Source: Pseudidiomarina halophila
GTDB taxonomy: Bacteria; Pseudomonadota; Gammaproteobacteria; Enterobacterales; Alteromonadaceae
Length of the DNA stretch: 64,000 bases
Direction: 5' to 3'
NCBI RefSeq assembly: GCF_003987215.1
Contig: NZ_PIPW01000001.1
Span: 806,001-870,000 of the forward strand
The notes under the pieces are model-generated. The model saw only the letters and a list, made by a program, of their open reading frames with translations. It ran no database searches and was not told the DNA's origin. Both the position numbers and the translations under genes were made by a program. Shown here piece after piece: positions 46,405-55,504 of the stretch (its first letter is position 1; each line of letters begins with the position of its first letter).

Positions 46405-47630
46405 GCGGGTTTACTGGCAACAAGCTGAACGGCGGAAACACTCCGTTCGAGAAAGCCACCTTCGCAATAGCAAAGGTAAAAATTCCACAAACGCCCAAAC
46501 TGCGCATCGTAACCTTGCTCCTGCAATTGTGGATGCGCGTGATTGAACCGTTCGCGCCAGTCACGCAAGGTGCGGGCATAATCAAAACCTATATCCTGCA
46601 GCTGACGCACCACCATATCCGTATGCTTAGTAAACATTTCAGTGATCATGGTCAGCGACGGCAAAAAGCCACCCGGGAAGATATGTTGCTGGATAAAGTC
46701 AACAGAATTGGCATAACTGCGCATGCGTTGATCAGCTATGGTAATGGCCTGCAGCGCCATTTTCCCATGGGGTTTTAACAATTGGCTACAGGTTTGAAAA
46801 TAGGTTGCCATGTACTGACGACCGACAGCTTCGATCATCTCTACCGAGATAAGCTTGTCGTACTGGCCCTCAAGATCACGATAATCTTTTTTTAATACCG
46901 TCACTTTGTCCGTTAATCCAGCATTCGCGACCTGCTGTTTGGCGTACTCATACTGTTCATTTGAGATCGTCGTTGTTGTTACCTTGCAACCATAATGCCG
47001 GGCTGCGTATATCGCTAAACCACCCCAGCCCGTGCCAATCTCAAGCAAATGATCGTCGGCCTGCAGTTCAAGGCTGTCACAGAGTCGCTTAAGTTTATAT
47101 TGTTGCGCTTCAGCCAGCGTACTTTGGGGAGTTGGATAAACCGCACTGGAATACTGCATGGCCGGATCGAGAAAACTTTCATAGAGATCGTTACCTAAAT
47201 CGTAATGTGCAGAGATATTTTCTTTTGCTTGTTGCTTATGATTACGACGCTGCCAATGCTGAAATTTCTGCCAGGGCAGCAACAACCAGCTAAATTTCGC
47301 CTCGAACGCATCAAGCGCGGGCAAATTGCGGGCGAATAGCTGAATAACTTTGGTTAAATCAGGTGTTTCCCAGGATTTATCAATAAAGGTCTCACCCGAG
47401 GCGATACTTCCACCAAGCAACATGCGGCGATAAAAACCCGGCTTCAGCACATTGATTTCAGCTTTGAGATCACTTTGTTCACGGCCGAAGTGGCCCAGCA
47501 ACTCGCCTTGCTCACGCAAAGTGACATAACCGTCTTCTAATTCACTTAATAACCGTACTACGGCCCGACGCGCCCATTTATCGGTCGTCGTGCCCTGTTT
47601 CATAGTAACTAGCGCTGTTTCTGTATTCAT
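46395..47630 (-). CDS. cfa: Cyclopropane-fatty-acyl-phospholipid synthase-like methyltransferase
   Basis: A 411-aa SAM-dependent enzyme acting on unsaturated acyl chains of membrane lipids. Motifs are the AHYDLGNDLYESFLD segment, SAM motif LLEIGTGWGGLAIYAA, and the MIEAVGRQYMATYF active-site region. The ATG at 47630 lies after the end of the DUF1365 gene; the longer frame would overlap it by 55 bp. Its place beside an FAD oxidoreductase and DUF1365 fits ChrR-sigma regulons, where such enzymes make cyclopropane or furan-type fatty acids. Confidence 0.9.
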   Translation of the reverse strand: MNTETALVTMKQGTTTDKWARRAVVRLLSELEDGYVTLREQGELLGHFGREQSDLKAEINVLKPGFYRRMLLGGSIASGETFIDKSWETPDLTKVIQLFARNLPALDAFEAKFSWLLLPWQKFQHWQRRNHKQQAKENISAHYDLGNDLYESFLDPAMQYSSAVYPTPQSTLAEAQQYKLKRLCDSLELQADDHLLEIGTGWGGLAIYAARHYGCKVTTTTISNEQYEYAKQQVANAGLTDKVTVLKKDYRDLEGQYDKLISVEMIEAVGRQYMATYFQTCSQLLKPHGKMALQAITIADQRMRSYANSVDFIQQHIFPGGFLPSLTMITEMFTKHTDMVVRQLQDIGFDYARTLRDWRERFNHAHPQLQEQGYDAQFGRLWNFYLCYCEGGFLERSVSAVQLVASKPACR

Positions 47631-47659
47631 CGGATCCTCAAACCTTTCCGCTTTAATTG

Positions 47660-48391
47660 TTATGGATGGTTGTAAACTGGTGTACGTTTCAACCACAACC
47701 GCAGGGCTTGCCAATAAATTGCCGCAACGGTGGTCACTGTATTTATCGGATATCTCAGTAATACGCCGCGAATCGTCCGACGGTTCAGTTCCTGCCGCTG
47801 TAATTTCACCGTCGCAATAAAATGCCGTTCACCTTTTCGCACTGCCAGGTGAATTGAACTTTGATGATTAGCTCGCATCAGCGGTGGCTTGATTTGCCAC
47901 TCATAACGCATGTCCATTGGGTTAAACGGGGATACATGAAACTCTTTATCATGACTTGGCGCTTCGCGAAGATCGAGTAAATAGTATTGACGTTCATTCC
48001 ATGGCGTATTACTCACTTCTGCAAGCATATGAGTGTAGCTTTGCTCGCCCGGAGGCTGCAGAAAATAGCAATTGATGGGACTGAAATAGAGTCCAAAAGT
48101 CCGTAAGTTACCGAGGAAAAAGACCCGGCCTTCGAGCCGCTTGTTAGCCAACTTTGTCATTTTCTCCCGCACCGCGGTCGCTAAGTCACCGTGCGTGCCG
48201 CGCAGGTAATCTTGCCGGCGAAACCATAAAGGGGCGAAGCCGCGGGTAGATAACAGCTTGCTTTGCTGATGCAGTTGCTCAAGTTCATCGAGCGCAACCC
48301 ACCACTGGGCAGTGGCGTAATCAAACTGATGCTGGGTCGGTTGCAGCCGGCGATGAAACACCCGGCCACGCATAATTGCGCTACTAAGCAT
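47660..48391 (-). CDS. DUF1365 protein
   Basis: A 243-aa DUF1365 protein (MRGRVFHRRLQPTQHQFDY; GLYFSPINCYFL; EFHVSPFNPMDMRYEW). The family is nearly always found between an FAD oxidoreductase and a Cfa-like enzyme, as here, and probably takes part in the same fatty-acid modification. The ATG at 48391 overlaps the end of the preceding gene by 8 bp. Confidence 0.88.
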   Translation of the reverse strand: MLSSAIMRGRVFHRRLQPTQHQFDYATAQWWVALDELEQLHQQSKLLSTRGFAPLWFRRQDYLRGTHGDLATAVREKMTKLANKRLEGRVFFLGNLRTFGLYFSPINCYFLQPPGEQSYTHMLAEVSNTPWNERQYYLLDLREAPSHDKEFHVSPFNPMDMRYEWQIKPPLMRANHQSSIHLAVRKGERHFIATVKLQRQELNRRTIRGVLLRYPINTVTTVAAIYWQALRLWLKRTPVYNHP

Positions 48392-49667
48392 GCCATTCAA
48401 CTCCTAACCGTCGCACAACATCAAGGGCACTGCGCACGCCATCTTCATGAAACCCGTTGTACCAGTAGGCGCCGCAATAATGGGTATGCTGCTGCCCACA
48501 GATAGTGTCACGCTCAGCGCGCGCCTGCATTGAGGCCAAACTGTACACCGGATGCGCATAGGTAAAACGCTTTAAAATGCGGTCCGGATGAATCGCAGCA
48601 GTATTATTTAAGGTGACACAAAAGGTTTCCGGTGCTTCGAGTCCCTGCAGGATATTCATATTATAGGTTACTGAACTCGGCCGTTGCCGGGCGTCTTCGC
48701 TGCTGTGCAGCAAATAATTCCAACTGGCCCAGGCTCGTGGCTCCCGCGGTAACAATCGAATATCGGTGTGCAGAACCACGTCATTATCCTGGTAAGGAAT
48801 AGCTGCCAGCACCTGTTGTTCAGCTGCGCTTGGCTGGGCCAGCAAGGCTAAAGCCTGGTCACTGTGGGTGGCGATGATGATTTCATCAAAATCGCGCATT
48901 TCACCCGAGCCAAACTCCAGGGTTACCGCCCCATCACGGCCATGCAATTGCCGGTGTACAGCTTTGATATCTGCCTGCAGATGGACCCGCCCGCTGTTTA
49001 TCAGATCGCCAATAAGGGGCTCGATATAGGCCGATGAACCGCCACATACGGTCGCCCATTGGGGACGGTCAGCAACATTTAACAAGCCGTGGTTTTCGAA
49101 AAAGCGCAGGAAAAAGTCTAACGGGAAATCAGCGGCTTCATCAATGCTGGCCGACCAGATGGCGGCCACCATGGGTAACAGATAGTAATCGGCGACATCT
49201 CGCGGCAGCTGCTGAGCACGCAGGAACTCGCCTAAGGTTTGATTTACCGGACCATCAAGTTGCCGGTGTGCTGCTTTAGCTTGTTTATTGAACTTAAGGA
49301 TGCCGTTGATCAATCGGTAAAACGAAGGCCGCAACAGATTCTTACGTTGTGCGAATAAGGTATTGATTGAGTTGCCGTTGTACTCAAGCCCAGAGGCAGG
49401 ATCGCGCACACTGAAACTCATTTCGGTATCGCGCCAGGAAACGCCAACTTTTCGCATCAGCGCCCGGAAATTGGGGTAGGTACGGTCATTGAATACGATA
49501 AAACCGGTGTCAACAGCAAAGCTTCTGCCTTGGACTTCAACGTCGACGGTGTGGGTATGGCCACCAATATAATCGTTCTTTTCATACAGCTGCACATCGT
49601 GCTGGTCATGTAGAAAATGGGCAGCAGTCATGCCTGCGATGCCACTGCCTAATACTGCTATTCTCAT
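48384..49667 (-). CDS. FAD-dependent amine-oxidase-like protein
   Basis: A 427-aa flavoprotein with the dinucleotide motif AVLGSGIAGMTAAHFL at the start and the family's YIGGHTHTVDVEVQG and DTGFIVFNDRTYPNF. Proteins of this type are encoded next to cfa-like genes, and in Rhodobacter a relative is implicated in singlet-oxygen-dependent ChrR turnover and furan fatty acid synthesis. The ATG at 49667 gives the Rossmann start; the frame extends upstream without homology. Confidence 0.86.
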   Translation of the reverse strand: MRIAVLGSGIAGMTAAHFLHDQHDVQLYEKNDYIGGHTHTVDVEVQGRSFAVDTGFIVFNDRTYPNFRALMRKVGVSWRDTEMSFSVRDPASGLEYNGNSINTLFAQRKNLLRPSFYRLINGILKFNKQAKAAHRQLDGPVNQTLGEFLRAQQLPRDVADYYLLPMVAAIWSASIDEAADFPLDFFLRFFENHGLLNVADRPQWATVCGGSSAYIEPLIGDLINSGRVHLQADIKAVHRQLHGRDGAVTLEFGSGEMRDFDEIIIATHSDQALALLAQPSAAEQQVLAAIPYQDNDVVLHTDIRLLPREPRAWASWNYLLHSSEDARQRPSSVTYNMNILQGLEAPETFCVTLNNTAAIHPDRILKRFTYAHPVYSLASMQARAERDTICGQQHTHYCGAYWYNGFHEDGVRSALDVVRRLGVEWHA

Positions 49668-49701
49668 TGATTTATCCTGCTCAATGCCAACTTGAAGTGG
49701 C

Positions 49702-50427
49702 TTAACTGGCTTGTTTAAAACGCCGCGATAAAGCCAGTTGCCAGCTTTGGGGCAACCGTGATGCAAATTTTAAAAACCAACCAAAGGTTCTGGGAAACGT
49801 GATGTCGAGGCGATTTTTGTCAATACCCTTGCGGATAAATTGCGATGCAAATTCCACGCTGACTTGCATTGGCATCTCAAAATCGTTTTGTTCGGTCATC
49901 GGTGTTTCGACAAAACCTGGCGATACACTCAACACTTTGATGCCACGATCTTCTAGATCCACCTGCAGGCTGCGGGTAATGTAATGAATCGCGGCTTTAG
50001 AGCCACCATAAGCTTCTGCTCTTGTGAAGGGCAACAGACGCGCGGTGCTACCTACGATCACCAGCTTCGAGCCAGATTTTAAATTAGGTAAAACGGCTTC
50101 AACACAACGCATGGTTCCTACCACATTGACATCGAACACCCGGGCGAATAAATCGGCACTGAAGGCATCCATGTCAAGGTATTCACAAACACCAGCAACC
50201 AGGATCACCAAATCGACATCGGTGTAACCGCGCAAGTCACGCACGGTTGCCTCGGCGTCAGTGATATCCAGTTTTTGTCCGGCAATATGGTCAGGGAATT
50301 GTTGCTGCAATGCAGCCAGGGCCTCTTCGTTGCGTCCGCAAGCCACAATATGATGACCGGCTTTCGCGTAATCGATGGTAAGTTGTTTACCAATTCCGGA
50401 TGTCGCTCCGGTAATAAGAATATTCAT
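49702..50427 (-). CDS. Short-chain dehydrogenase/reductase
   Basis: A 241-aa SDR with cofactor motif TGATSGIGKQ, active-site Ser (VGSTARLL) and YGGSK. Overlaps the upstream NTF2-like gene by 4 bp. Substrate unknown; it is a regular member of this ChrR-associated cluster. Confidence 0.87.
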   Translation of the reverse strand: MNILITGATSGIGKQLTIDYAKAGHHIVACGRNEEALAALQQQFPDHIAGQKLDITDAEATVRDLRGYTDVDLVILVAGVCEYLDMDAFSADLFARVFDVNVVGTMRCVEAVLPNLKSGSKLVIVGSTARLLPFTRAEAYGGSKAAIHYITRSLQVDLEDRGIKVLSVSPGFVETPMTEQNDFEMPMQVSVEFASQFIRKGIDKNRLDITFPRTFGWFLKFASRLPQSWQLALSRRFKQAS

Positions 50428-50906
50428 TCTGGCACCATTCGCGCTTTGACCTTGCCAATGATGTAACCGAGCAGCGTTATGTGCTCGTATATCATTGCCC
50501 CCAGGTCGTAATAATCGCGCTGTTTAATAATTTTATCGTCTTCAAACTCAAGGTGGCTGACGCCCGGGACTACAATCTCTGAACCATTGGCTAATTTCGG
50601 ATGACACAGACGCATTTGCCAGTTTACAAACCACTGGTCATTGTTCTGAGCATAATCAGTGAAAACAAAATGGCATTGTTCGACGCCTTCCATGGTTCCT
50701 TTAAAGTAACTCTTTAAATCGTCTAAGCCATGTAGTTGATGGATCGGATCAATGAAAGTGACATCTTCGTGATAAAGTTTATCGAGCTCGTCTATCTTGA
50801 CGTCGCTAAACTCATCGTAGTAATCAACCAGCCGTTGAATGGTCTCAGGATAGTCCTCTGGGTAGTTTTCCTGCTCAGCAAGTTCTTCAGCTTTATTTTC
50901 CGCCAT
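50424..50906 (-). CDS. NTF2/SnoaL-like protein (first gene of the operon)
   Basis: A 160-aa acidic protein with the NTF2-like pattern VDYYDEFSDVKIDELDKLYH and DVTFIDPIHQLHG. Such small cone-fold proteins bind or transform hydrophobic ligands. GGAGG precedes the ATG. It heads the eight-gene run 50906-44809. The 64-bp gap upstream has a TGATGA element and a GGTATG, but with spacing two bases short of the ECF promoters at 53381 and 54059. Confidence 0.8.
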   Translation of the reverse strand: MAENKAEELAEQENYPEDYPETIQRLVDYYDEFSDVKIDELDKLYHEDVTFIDPIHQLHGLDDLKSYFKGTMEGVEQCHFVFTDYAQNNDQWFVNWQMRLCHPKLANGSEIVVPGVSHLEFEDDKIIKQRDYYDLGAMIYEHITLLGYIIGKVKARMVPE

Positions 50907-50970
50907 ACATTGCCTCCTTGTTGCATACCCTACTATGAAAAAATCATCACTTTTAAGTGTAGCTGATTTT

Positions 50971-52377
50971 CTACAATGCTTTGAACTTACTTAAAAAAAC
51001 TTCCCGCGCTTGCTTATGATCAACAATCGGTTGCGGGTAATCTACCGAATGCTTTTTCACCCATTTTCCGGGTTCATGAATCTCACTGGCCGGGCAAGCA
51101 GCCAACTGTTCGACATACTTACGAATATAGCTGCCGTCCGGATCAACTTTTCGGCTTTGTGAGGTTGGATTAAACACCCGGAAATAAGGCACCGCATCGG
51201 TGCCTGTAGAAGCGCTCCATTGCCAACCGCCATTATTCGCCGGAAAACTCCCATCGATCAGATTTTCCATAAAAAACTGTTCGCCCTTACGCCAATCGAT
51301 ATGCAGATCTTTGACCAAAAAGTTGGCAACAATCATACGTACGCGATTGTGCATCCAGCCTTCGGCTTGTAGCTGACGCATACCTGCGTCAACGATAGGA
51401 TAGCCCGTACGCCCCTGGCACCACGCCACAAAATCTTCTTCGCTGTCATTCCAGCTAAAGGCTTCGGTATGCTGTTGAAAGGCCTTACCGTAGCTAAGTC
51501 GGGGTACGGCATCCATCAGGTGCTGATAGAACTCACGCCAGGCCAACTCACTAAGCCAGGTTTTAGCGCCTTCCGGTAAACCATCGGGGAATTCCGGTGC
51601 CAACTTTTGCAACTGTCGTGCAGCTGTTTGTGGTGCAAGGACACCGAGCTCCCAGTAGGGTGAGAGTTTTGATGTACCGTCGAGCGCCGGCAAATCACGA
51701 TCTTCATCATAATCGGCAACAGTGTTATCAATAAATTGCTTTAGTTGCTCATAGCAGGCGTTTTCGCCTACCACCCAGGCGCTGCTGTCACGCTGCGGGT
51801 AGTCGATACGTTCAGGAAAATCCGGGCAAGCTACGGAGCTACGTTCAGGCTTACCATAAGGCTCAGGCAACCCGCGTAATCGCAGATGTTCCAGCCAGGA
51901 ACGGTAATAGGGAGTGAACTTTTTATAATAATCACCAGCCTGAGTTCGCAACACCGGCGGTACCAGCACCATGCCATGGAAACTTTGTACGCCAATCCCT
52001 TGTTCAGCAAGCCAGCTACGGGTGGCCCGGTCACGTTTTTGTTCGTCGACTGGATACTCGCTGTTGTAGGTCACATCGGTAATGTCGTATTGCGCACAAA
52101 AGTCGCGAACCACGCGAGGCACGGTATGCCAGTCACGCACGCCTTTAATATGCAGTGCGATGCCCCACTCTGCGGCCTCCTGCTGTAATGATCGTAACTG
52201 CCGGAGTAACAAATCAACTTTTATTGGCGCCCAGTTATGCCGTTGCCATTGCTTTTCACTATAGAGGAATAAGCCATAAATGGCTTCGTCATTAGCCTCG
52301 GTCGCAGCCAGAGCACTAGCCACAGCGGGGTTATCACGCAAGCGTAAATCGTTACGGAACCAGACAAGGTGTGCCAT
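50971..52377 (-). CDS. phrB: Deoxyribodipyrimidine photolyase
   Basis: A 468-aa class I CPD photolyase. It has an N-terminal antenna domain (MAHLVWFRNDLRLRDNPA) and the FAD-binding C-terminal domain with TGYPIVDAGMRQL, WMHNRVRM and NNGGWQWSASTGTDA. Repairs UV dimers using blue light. Its ATG overlaps the stop of the previous gene by one base (TAATG). phr next to a DUF1722 gene is also the E. coli arrangement (ybgA-phr). Confidence 0.96.
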   Translation of the reverse strand: MAHLVWFRNDLRLRDNPAVASALAATEANDEAIYGLFLYSEKQWQRHNWAPIKVDLLLRQLRSLQQEAAEWGIALHIKGVRDWHTVPRVVRDFCAQYDITDVTYNSEYPVDEQKRDRATRSWLAEQGIGVQSFHGMVLVPPVLRTQAGDYYKKFTPYYRSWLEHLRLRGLPEPYGKPERSSVACPDFPERIDYPQRDSSAWVVGENACYEQLKQFIDNTVADYDEDRDLPALDGTSKLSPYWELGVLAPQTAARQLQKLAPEFPDGLPEGAKTWLSELAWREFYQHLMDAVPRLSYGKAFQQHTEAFSWNDSEEDFVAWCQGRTGYPIVDAGMRQLQAEGWMHNRVRMIVANFLVKDLHIDWRKGEQFFMENLIDGSFPANNGGWQWSASTGTDAVPYFRVFNPTSQSRKVDPDGSYIRKYVEQLAACPASEIHEPGKWVKKHSVDYPQPIVDHKQAREVFLSKFKAL

Positions 52378-53315
52378 TACAATCCATACCTCAGTTTTAG
52401 GTCTTTCGGATAGGGATTGAGGTAACGTTGCCCTGTCAGATAATCACTGGGGTATTCGCGTAAATAATGGCGCAGCAAGGTTAAAGGCACCAGTAGTGGC
52501 TCGGTTCCCTGACGATAGGACAAAATGCTATCAGTCAGTTCTTCGCGCTGATCTGAGCTCAGATGCTGCTTGAAGTAACCCTGAATATGCTGCAACACAT
52601 TCGTGTGATTCGCGCGGGTCGCCGGGCTGGCCAGTGCAGACATGACTCCTTCAATATAGGTTTTGCGGGCAGCGTCGTTGACAGTCTGAAGCTGCGCAAC
52701 TTCACGACCCAGTGAGCGGTACGCCTGCTGATTGTGGGCCAGTAATAACAATTTGAGACTGGTATGGAAGTTCAGCAAGTCCGCTTTGCTGAACGCCTCA
52801 GGCAAACTCTGCCAGGCCGCATAAACAAAGACGCGCATCACGAAATTTTCGCGCAGTTGAGGGTCCTGTAAGCGACCATCTTCTTCAAGTGGCAAGGCTG
52901 GGAACCGCTGTCTCAACTGTGCAGCAAAAATCCCTTCTCCCGCTTTTTGCGCGTGACCGTTATCCGGGTTATACAGTTTCACACGCTCCATACCACAGCT
53001 GGGTGATTTCGCACACAACACGTAACCACTCACCTGCGTGATGTGTGATTGCGCCCGATCAGCGAAAGCTATCAGTCTTGCAGTGACATCTTCACCGGTT
53101 TTTGGCACCACAGCACGGGCTTCGCCATTGTGCTGCTCCAGCCGGATTGTGGGGCGCGGCACCGGCATGCCTATGCCGACTTCGGGGCAGAGCTTAACGA
53201 ACTCGACATGACGGCCCAATTCCTCAGTGCAAAATGCTGAGCGCTTATGACCCCCATCAAAGCGTACTTCATCCCCTAGCAAACATGCACTGATCCCGAC
53301 TTTGATTTGTTGCAT
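52377..53315 (-). CDS. DUF523-DUF1722 fusion protein (YbgA-like)
   Basis: A 312-aa protein. The N-terminal DUF523 half carries conserved cysteines (ISACLLGDEVRFDGGHKR; CAKSPSCGMERV) that may bind a metal cluster. The C-terminal DUF1722 half corresponds to E. coli YbgA. Translationally coupled to phrB. The ATG at 53315 has GAGGG upstream; the frame runs 40 codons further without homology. Function unknown, linked to photolyase by context. Confidence 0.85.
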   Translation of the reverse strand: MQQIKVGISACLLGDEVRFDGGHKRSAFCTEELGRHVEFVKLCPEVGIGMPVPRPTIRLEQHNGEARAVVPKTGEDVTARLIAFADRAQSHITQVSGYVLCAKSPSCGMERVKLYNPDNGHAQKAGEGIFAAQLRQRFPALPLEEDGRLQDPQLRENFVMRVFVYAAWQSLPEAFSKADLLNFHTSLKLLLLAHNQQAYRSLGREVAQLQTVNDAARKTYIEGVMSALASPATRANHTNVLQHIQGYFKQHLSSDQREELTDSILSYRQGTEPLLVPLTLLRHYLREYPSDYLTGQRYLNPYPKDLKLRYGL

Positions 53316-53380
53316 ACATCCCTCTAAAAGCATTGTTACTCCGAACATTACGCGTTTGTTCGAAAAAAGTTCAATCACAA

Positions 53381-53408
53381 CGATCTTATCTAAGCCAATG
53401 AGCGTAAT
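53381..53408 (+). promoter_or_regulatory. Possible ECF (ChrR-linked sigma) promoter for the LON-domain gene
   Basis: CGATCT (53381-53386), 16 bp, CGTAAT (53403-53408). The -35 agrees with TGATCC at GATC, and the CGTAAT and spacing are identical to the promoter of the sigma gene at 54059. Confidence 0.55.
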
Positions 53409-53455
53409 CACATCATAACTAAAGATACAGGCCAACAGCTCAAGAGGCTAACGTC

Positions 53456-54061
53456 ATGAACCGTGCACTATCAAATTTACCATTGTTCCCGTTGTCAGGG
53501 CATGTTCTGCCTGGTGGCACAATGCGCCTGCGTATTTTTGAACCGCGCTATTTAAGGATGGTGCGCGAAGTTTGCGCAAGAGGTGATGATGGCCGGATCG
53601 GCATGTGCATGTACAACGAACACGGTTCGGTTGAACAAAATACCCATATTCATCCGGTCGCAACCCTGGCACGAATTATCGATTTCGAACACTGTGATGA
53701 CGGTCTCCTGGGCATAACCGTTGAGGGCGTCGAGGCCTGTGAAATTAAACAAATTAAAGTTGATGGCGATGGCTTACGCTGTGGCGAGGTAGAAATCATA
53801 AACCACTGGCAGGAAACACCACTGCAGCGGCAGCATCAGCATTTGGCGGACCGTTTGTGTCAGGTCTATGCAGAGTACCCGGAACTTGGGAAGTGCCCCA
53901 GTGACGAGCGATTGAGTTGTGCAGATTGGGTCTGCCGGCGCTGGCTGGAGTTACTGCCATTAAATGCCGAGGTTAAACAGGAACTTTTACGCGAGCCTTC
54001 ATGCGAGCCCACGCTCGACTATTTAAATGGACTCATTGATGAAAGTGAAAAACAATTATGA
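53456..54061 (+). CDS. LON-substrate-binding-domain protein
   Basis: A 201-aa protein consisting of the N-terminal domain of Lon-type proteases without ATPase or protease parts (LPLFPLSGHVLPGGTMRLRI; FEPRYLRMV). Often encoded with ChrR-type sigma modules. A substrate-recognition or adaptor role is plausible but unproven. Its stop codon TGA forms part of the next promoter's -35 element. Confidence 0.82.
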   Translation: MNRALSNLPLFPLSGHVLPGGTMRLRIFEPRYLRMVREVCARGDDGRIGMCMYNEHGSVEQNTHIHPVATLARIIDFEHCDDGLLGITVEGVEACEIKQIKVDGDGLRCGEVEIINHWQETPLQRQHQHLADRLCQVYAEYPELGKCPSDERLSCADWVCRRWLELLPLNAEVKQELLREPSCEPTLDYLNGLIDESEKQL

Positions 54062-54088
54062 TCCACTTTTTCAGCAGTGGCGTAATTG
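54059..54088 (+). promoter_or_regulatory. ECF autoregulatory promoter of the sigma-chrR operon
   Basis: TGATCC (54059-54064), 16 bp, then CGTAAT (54081-54086). TGATCC is the -35 recognised by Rhodobacter SigmaE-type (ECF11) factors and CGTA is the matching -10 core. It overlaps the stop codon of the upstream gene and ends about 37 bp before the sigma ATG, implying autoregulation. Confidence 0.8.
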
Positions 54089-54124
54089 CAAAGTAACTTG
54101 AGGAAATTTGCCACAGGTAATACT

Positions 54125-54745
54125 ATGCAGACAGTGACTGAAACTAAAACAAAACGGAACATTATGTCCTCTGCGCAGCCTGATGACCCTGAGCATGCTG
54201 CGGCTTTACTCGCCCTTGTTGCGACCGAACAATCTCGCCAGGCATTCAGCGAGCTGTTCAGATATTTCGCACCACGCCTGAAAGCCTACGCGACTCGCCA
54301 GTTCGGCAATGAACAAACCGCCATGGATCTGGTGCAAGAGACGATGACCAACGTTTGGAACAAAGCACATCTGTTCAAGCCTGATCGCGGTTCAGCATCA
54401 ACCTGGATTTTTACTATTGCACGAAATATACGCTTTGACTTTCTTCGTAAGAACAAGCATCGCCAACACGATCTTAGTGCTGACGAACTATGGCCAGTGC
54501 TTGCGGAGCAGAACGAAAGCCTCGACGATGATTATGCACTTGATGATGACCTTCTCATGCAGCAGCTCGCTGTCTATTGTGAAGCGTTGCCGAAAGCGCA
54601 ACGAACCGTTATTGAACTGATCTATGTGGCAGGGAAGTCTCAACAGGAAGTTGCGGATGCGTTGGGCATCCCCCTGGGTACTGTGAAATCCCGTACTCGT
54701 TTAGCATTGCAAAAGTTAAGAGAGTTGATACAAAGCGATGATTAA
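54125..54745 (+). CDS. rpoE: ECF sigma factor of the ChrR-partner (SigmaE/ECF11) group
   Basis: A 206-aa ECF sigma factor. Region 2 (AFSELFRYFAPRLKAYATRQ; MDLVQETMTNVWNKA; STWIFTIARNIRFDFLR) and region 4 (QRTVIELIYVAGKSQQEVAD; GIPLGTVKSRTRLALQKL) are complete. The ATG at 54125 suits the promoter; an internal ATG at 54164 is an alternative, and the frame opens at a TTG at 54086 inside the promoter. It overlaps chrR by 8 bp. The rpoE symbol follows Rhodobacter usage and does not mean the envelope-stress SigmaE of E. coli. Confidence 0.9.
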   Translation: MQTVTETKTKRNIMSSAQPDDPEHAAALLALVATEQSRQAFSELFRYFAPRLKAYATRQFGNEQTAMDLVQETMTNVWNKAHLFKPDRGSASTWIFTIARNIRFDFLRKNKHRQHDLSADELWPVLAEQNESLDDDYALDDDLLMQQLAVYCEALPKAQRTVIELIYVAGKSQQEVADALGIPLGTVKSRTRLALQKLRELIQSDD

Positions 54746-55424
54746 GTTTCACCCTAGCGAAGAGCATTTATTTCACTACGTGACCGGCGATTTATCTCCG
54801 GCCATGTTAATGATGGTTGGCACCCATGTGGATATGTGTTCCCAGTGTCAACGCCATGTTCAACATATTGAAGAAGATTTGGCGCAGAAAGTATTTGGTC
54901 AGCGTCAGCTTCCTGCCGAGTTTGCAGCAGCGAATGACAGCTTTGCGGACGATGCCATGCTTGCCAGAATTATGGCGCAAGCTCCACAGCCAACCAGTAT
55001 GGTAATGGATAAGAGTCCAACTGAACTGGTACTGGAAGGCAAACGTTTTCAGTTGCCAGCAACTCTGGCGCGCAACCATCATCGTATAGGCCACTGGCAC
55101 AAGCTCATTGGCCAAATGTGGCGGGCTCCCGTGCAGATATCCGGCGAAGACGTCCTGACCTTTATATATATGGCGGAAAATACCCGGGTCCCCGAGCATA
55201 CCCATAAAGGTAACGAAGCAACACTGGTGGTCAATGGTGTGTTTAATGACGAAACATCAGAATACCGCGATGGCGACTTCGTGTTTCTGGATGGCAGCGT
55301 GAAGCACACGCCGCAAACCCGTGATGAAGACTGTCTGACGCTTGCCGCGCTGGATGCACCCATGCACTTTACGTCGGGTCTCAGCCGCTTGTTGAATCCG
55401 TTCAGCAGCTTATTTTTTAAATAA
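54738..55424 (+). CDS. chrR: ChrR-type zinc/cupin anti-sigma factor
   Basis: A 228-aa protein. The N-terminal zinc anti-sigma domain has the HX3CX2C motif (GTHVDMCSQC). The C-terminal cupin domain carries EHTHKGNEATLVVNGVF and DGSVKHTPQT with histidine/glutamate metal ligands. In Rhodobacter, ChrR releases its sigma factor on singlet-oxygen exposure. Its ATG lies inside the sigma gene's end, giving coupled, stoichiometric synthesis. Confidence 0.93.
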   Translation: MIKFHPSEEHLFHYVTGDLSPAMLMMVGTHVDMCSQCQRHVQHIEEDLAQKVFGQRQLPAEFAAANDSFADDAMLARIMAQAPQPTSMVMDKSPTELVLEGKRFQLPATLARNHHRIGHWHKLIGQMWRAPVQISGEDVLTFIYMAENTRVPEHTHKGNEATLVVNGVFNDETSEYRDGDFVFLDGSVKHTPQTRDEDCLTLAALDAPMHFTSGLSRLLNPFSSLFFK

Positions 55425-55441
55425 CAGGTTAGTGCAGACAC

Positions 55442-55477
55442 AAAAAAGCCGCTCCTGATTTCAGGAGCGGCTTTTTT
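55442..55477. terminator. Bidirectional terminator between chrR and ihfA
   Basis: A perfect GCCGCTCCTGA/TCAGGAGCGGC stem with a TT loop, flanked by A6 and T6. Confidence 0.95.
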
Positions 55478-55504
55478 ATGTCACTAAGACTGGAAATCTG
55501 ACAA

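Noticed and set aside
50907-50970. An ECF-type promoter before the NTF2-like gene
   Set aside because: TGATGA and GGTATG are present, but the spacing is about two bases shorter than in the two matching promoters; left as a weak possibility only.
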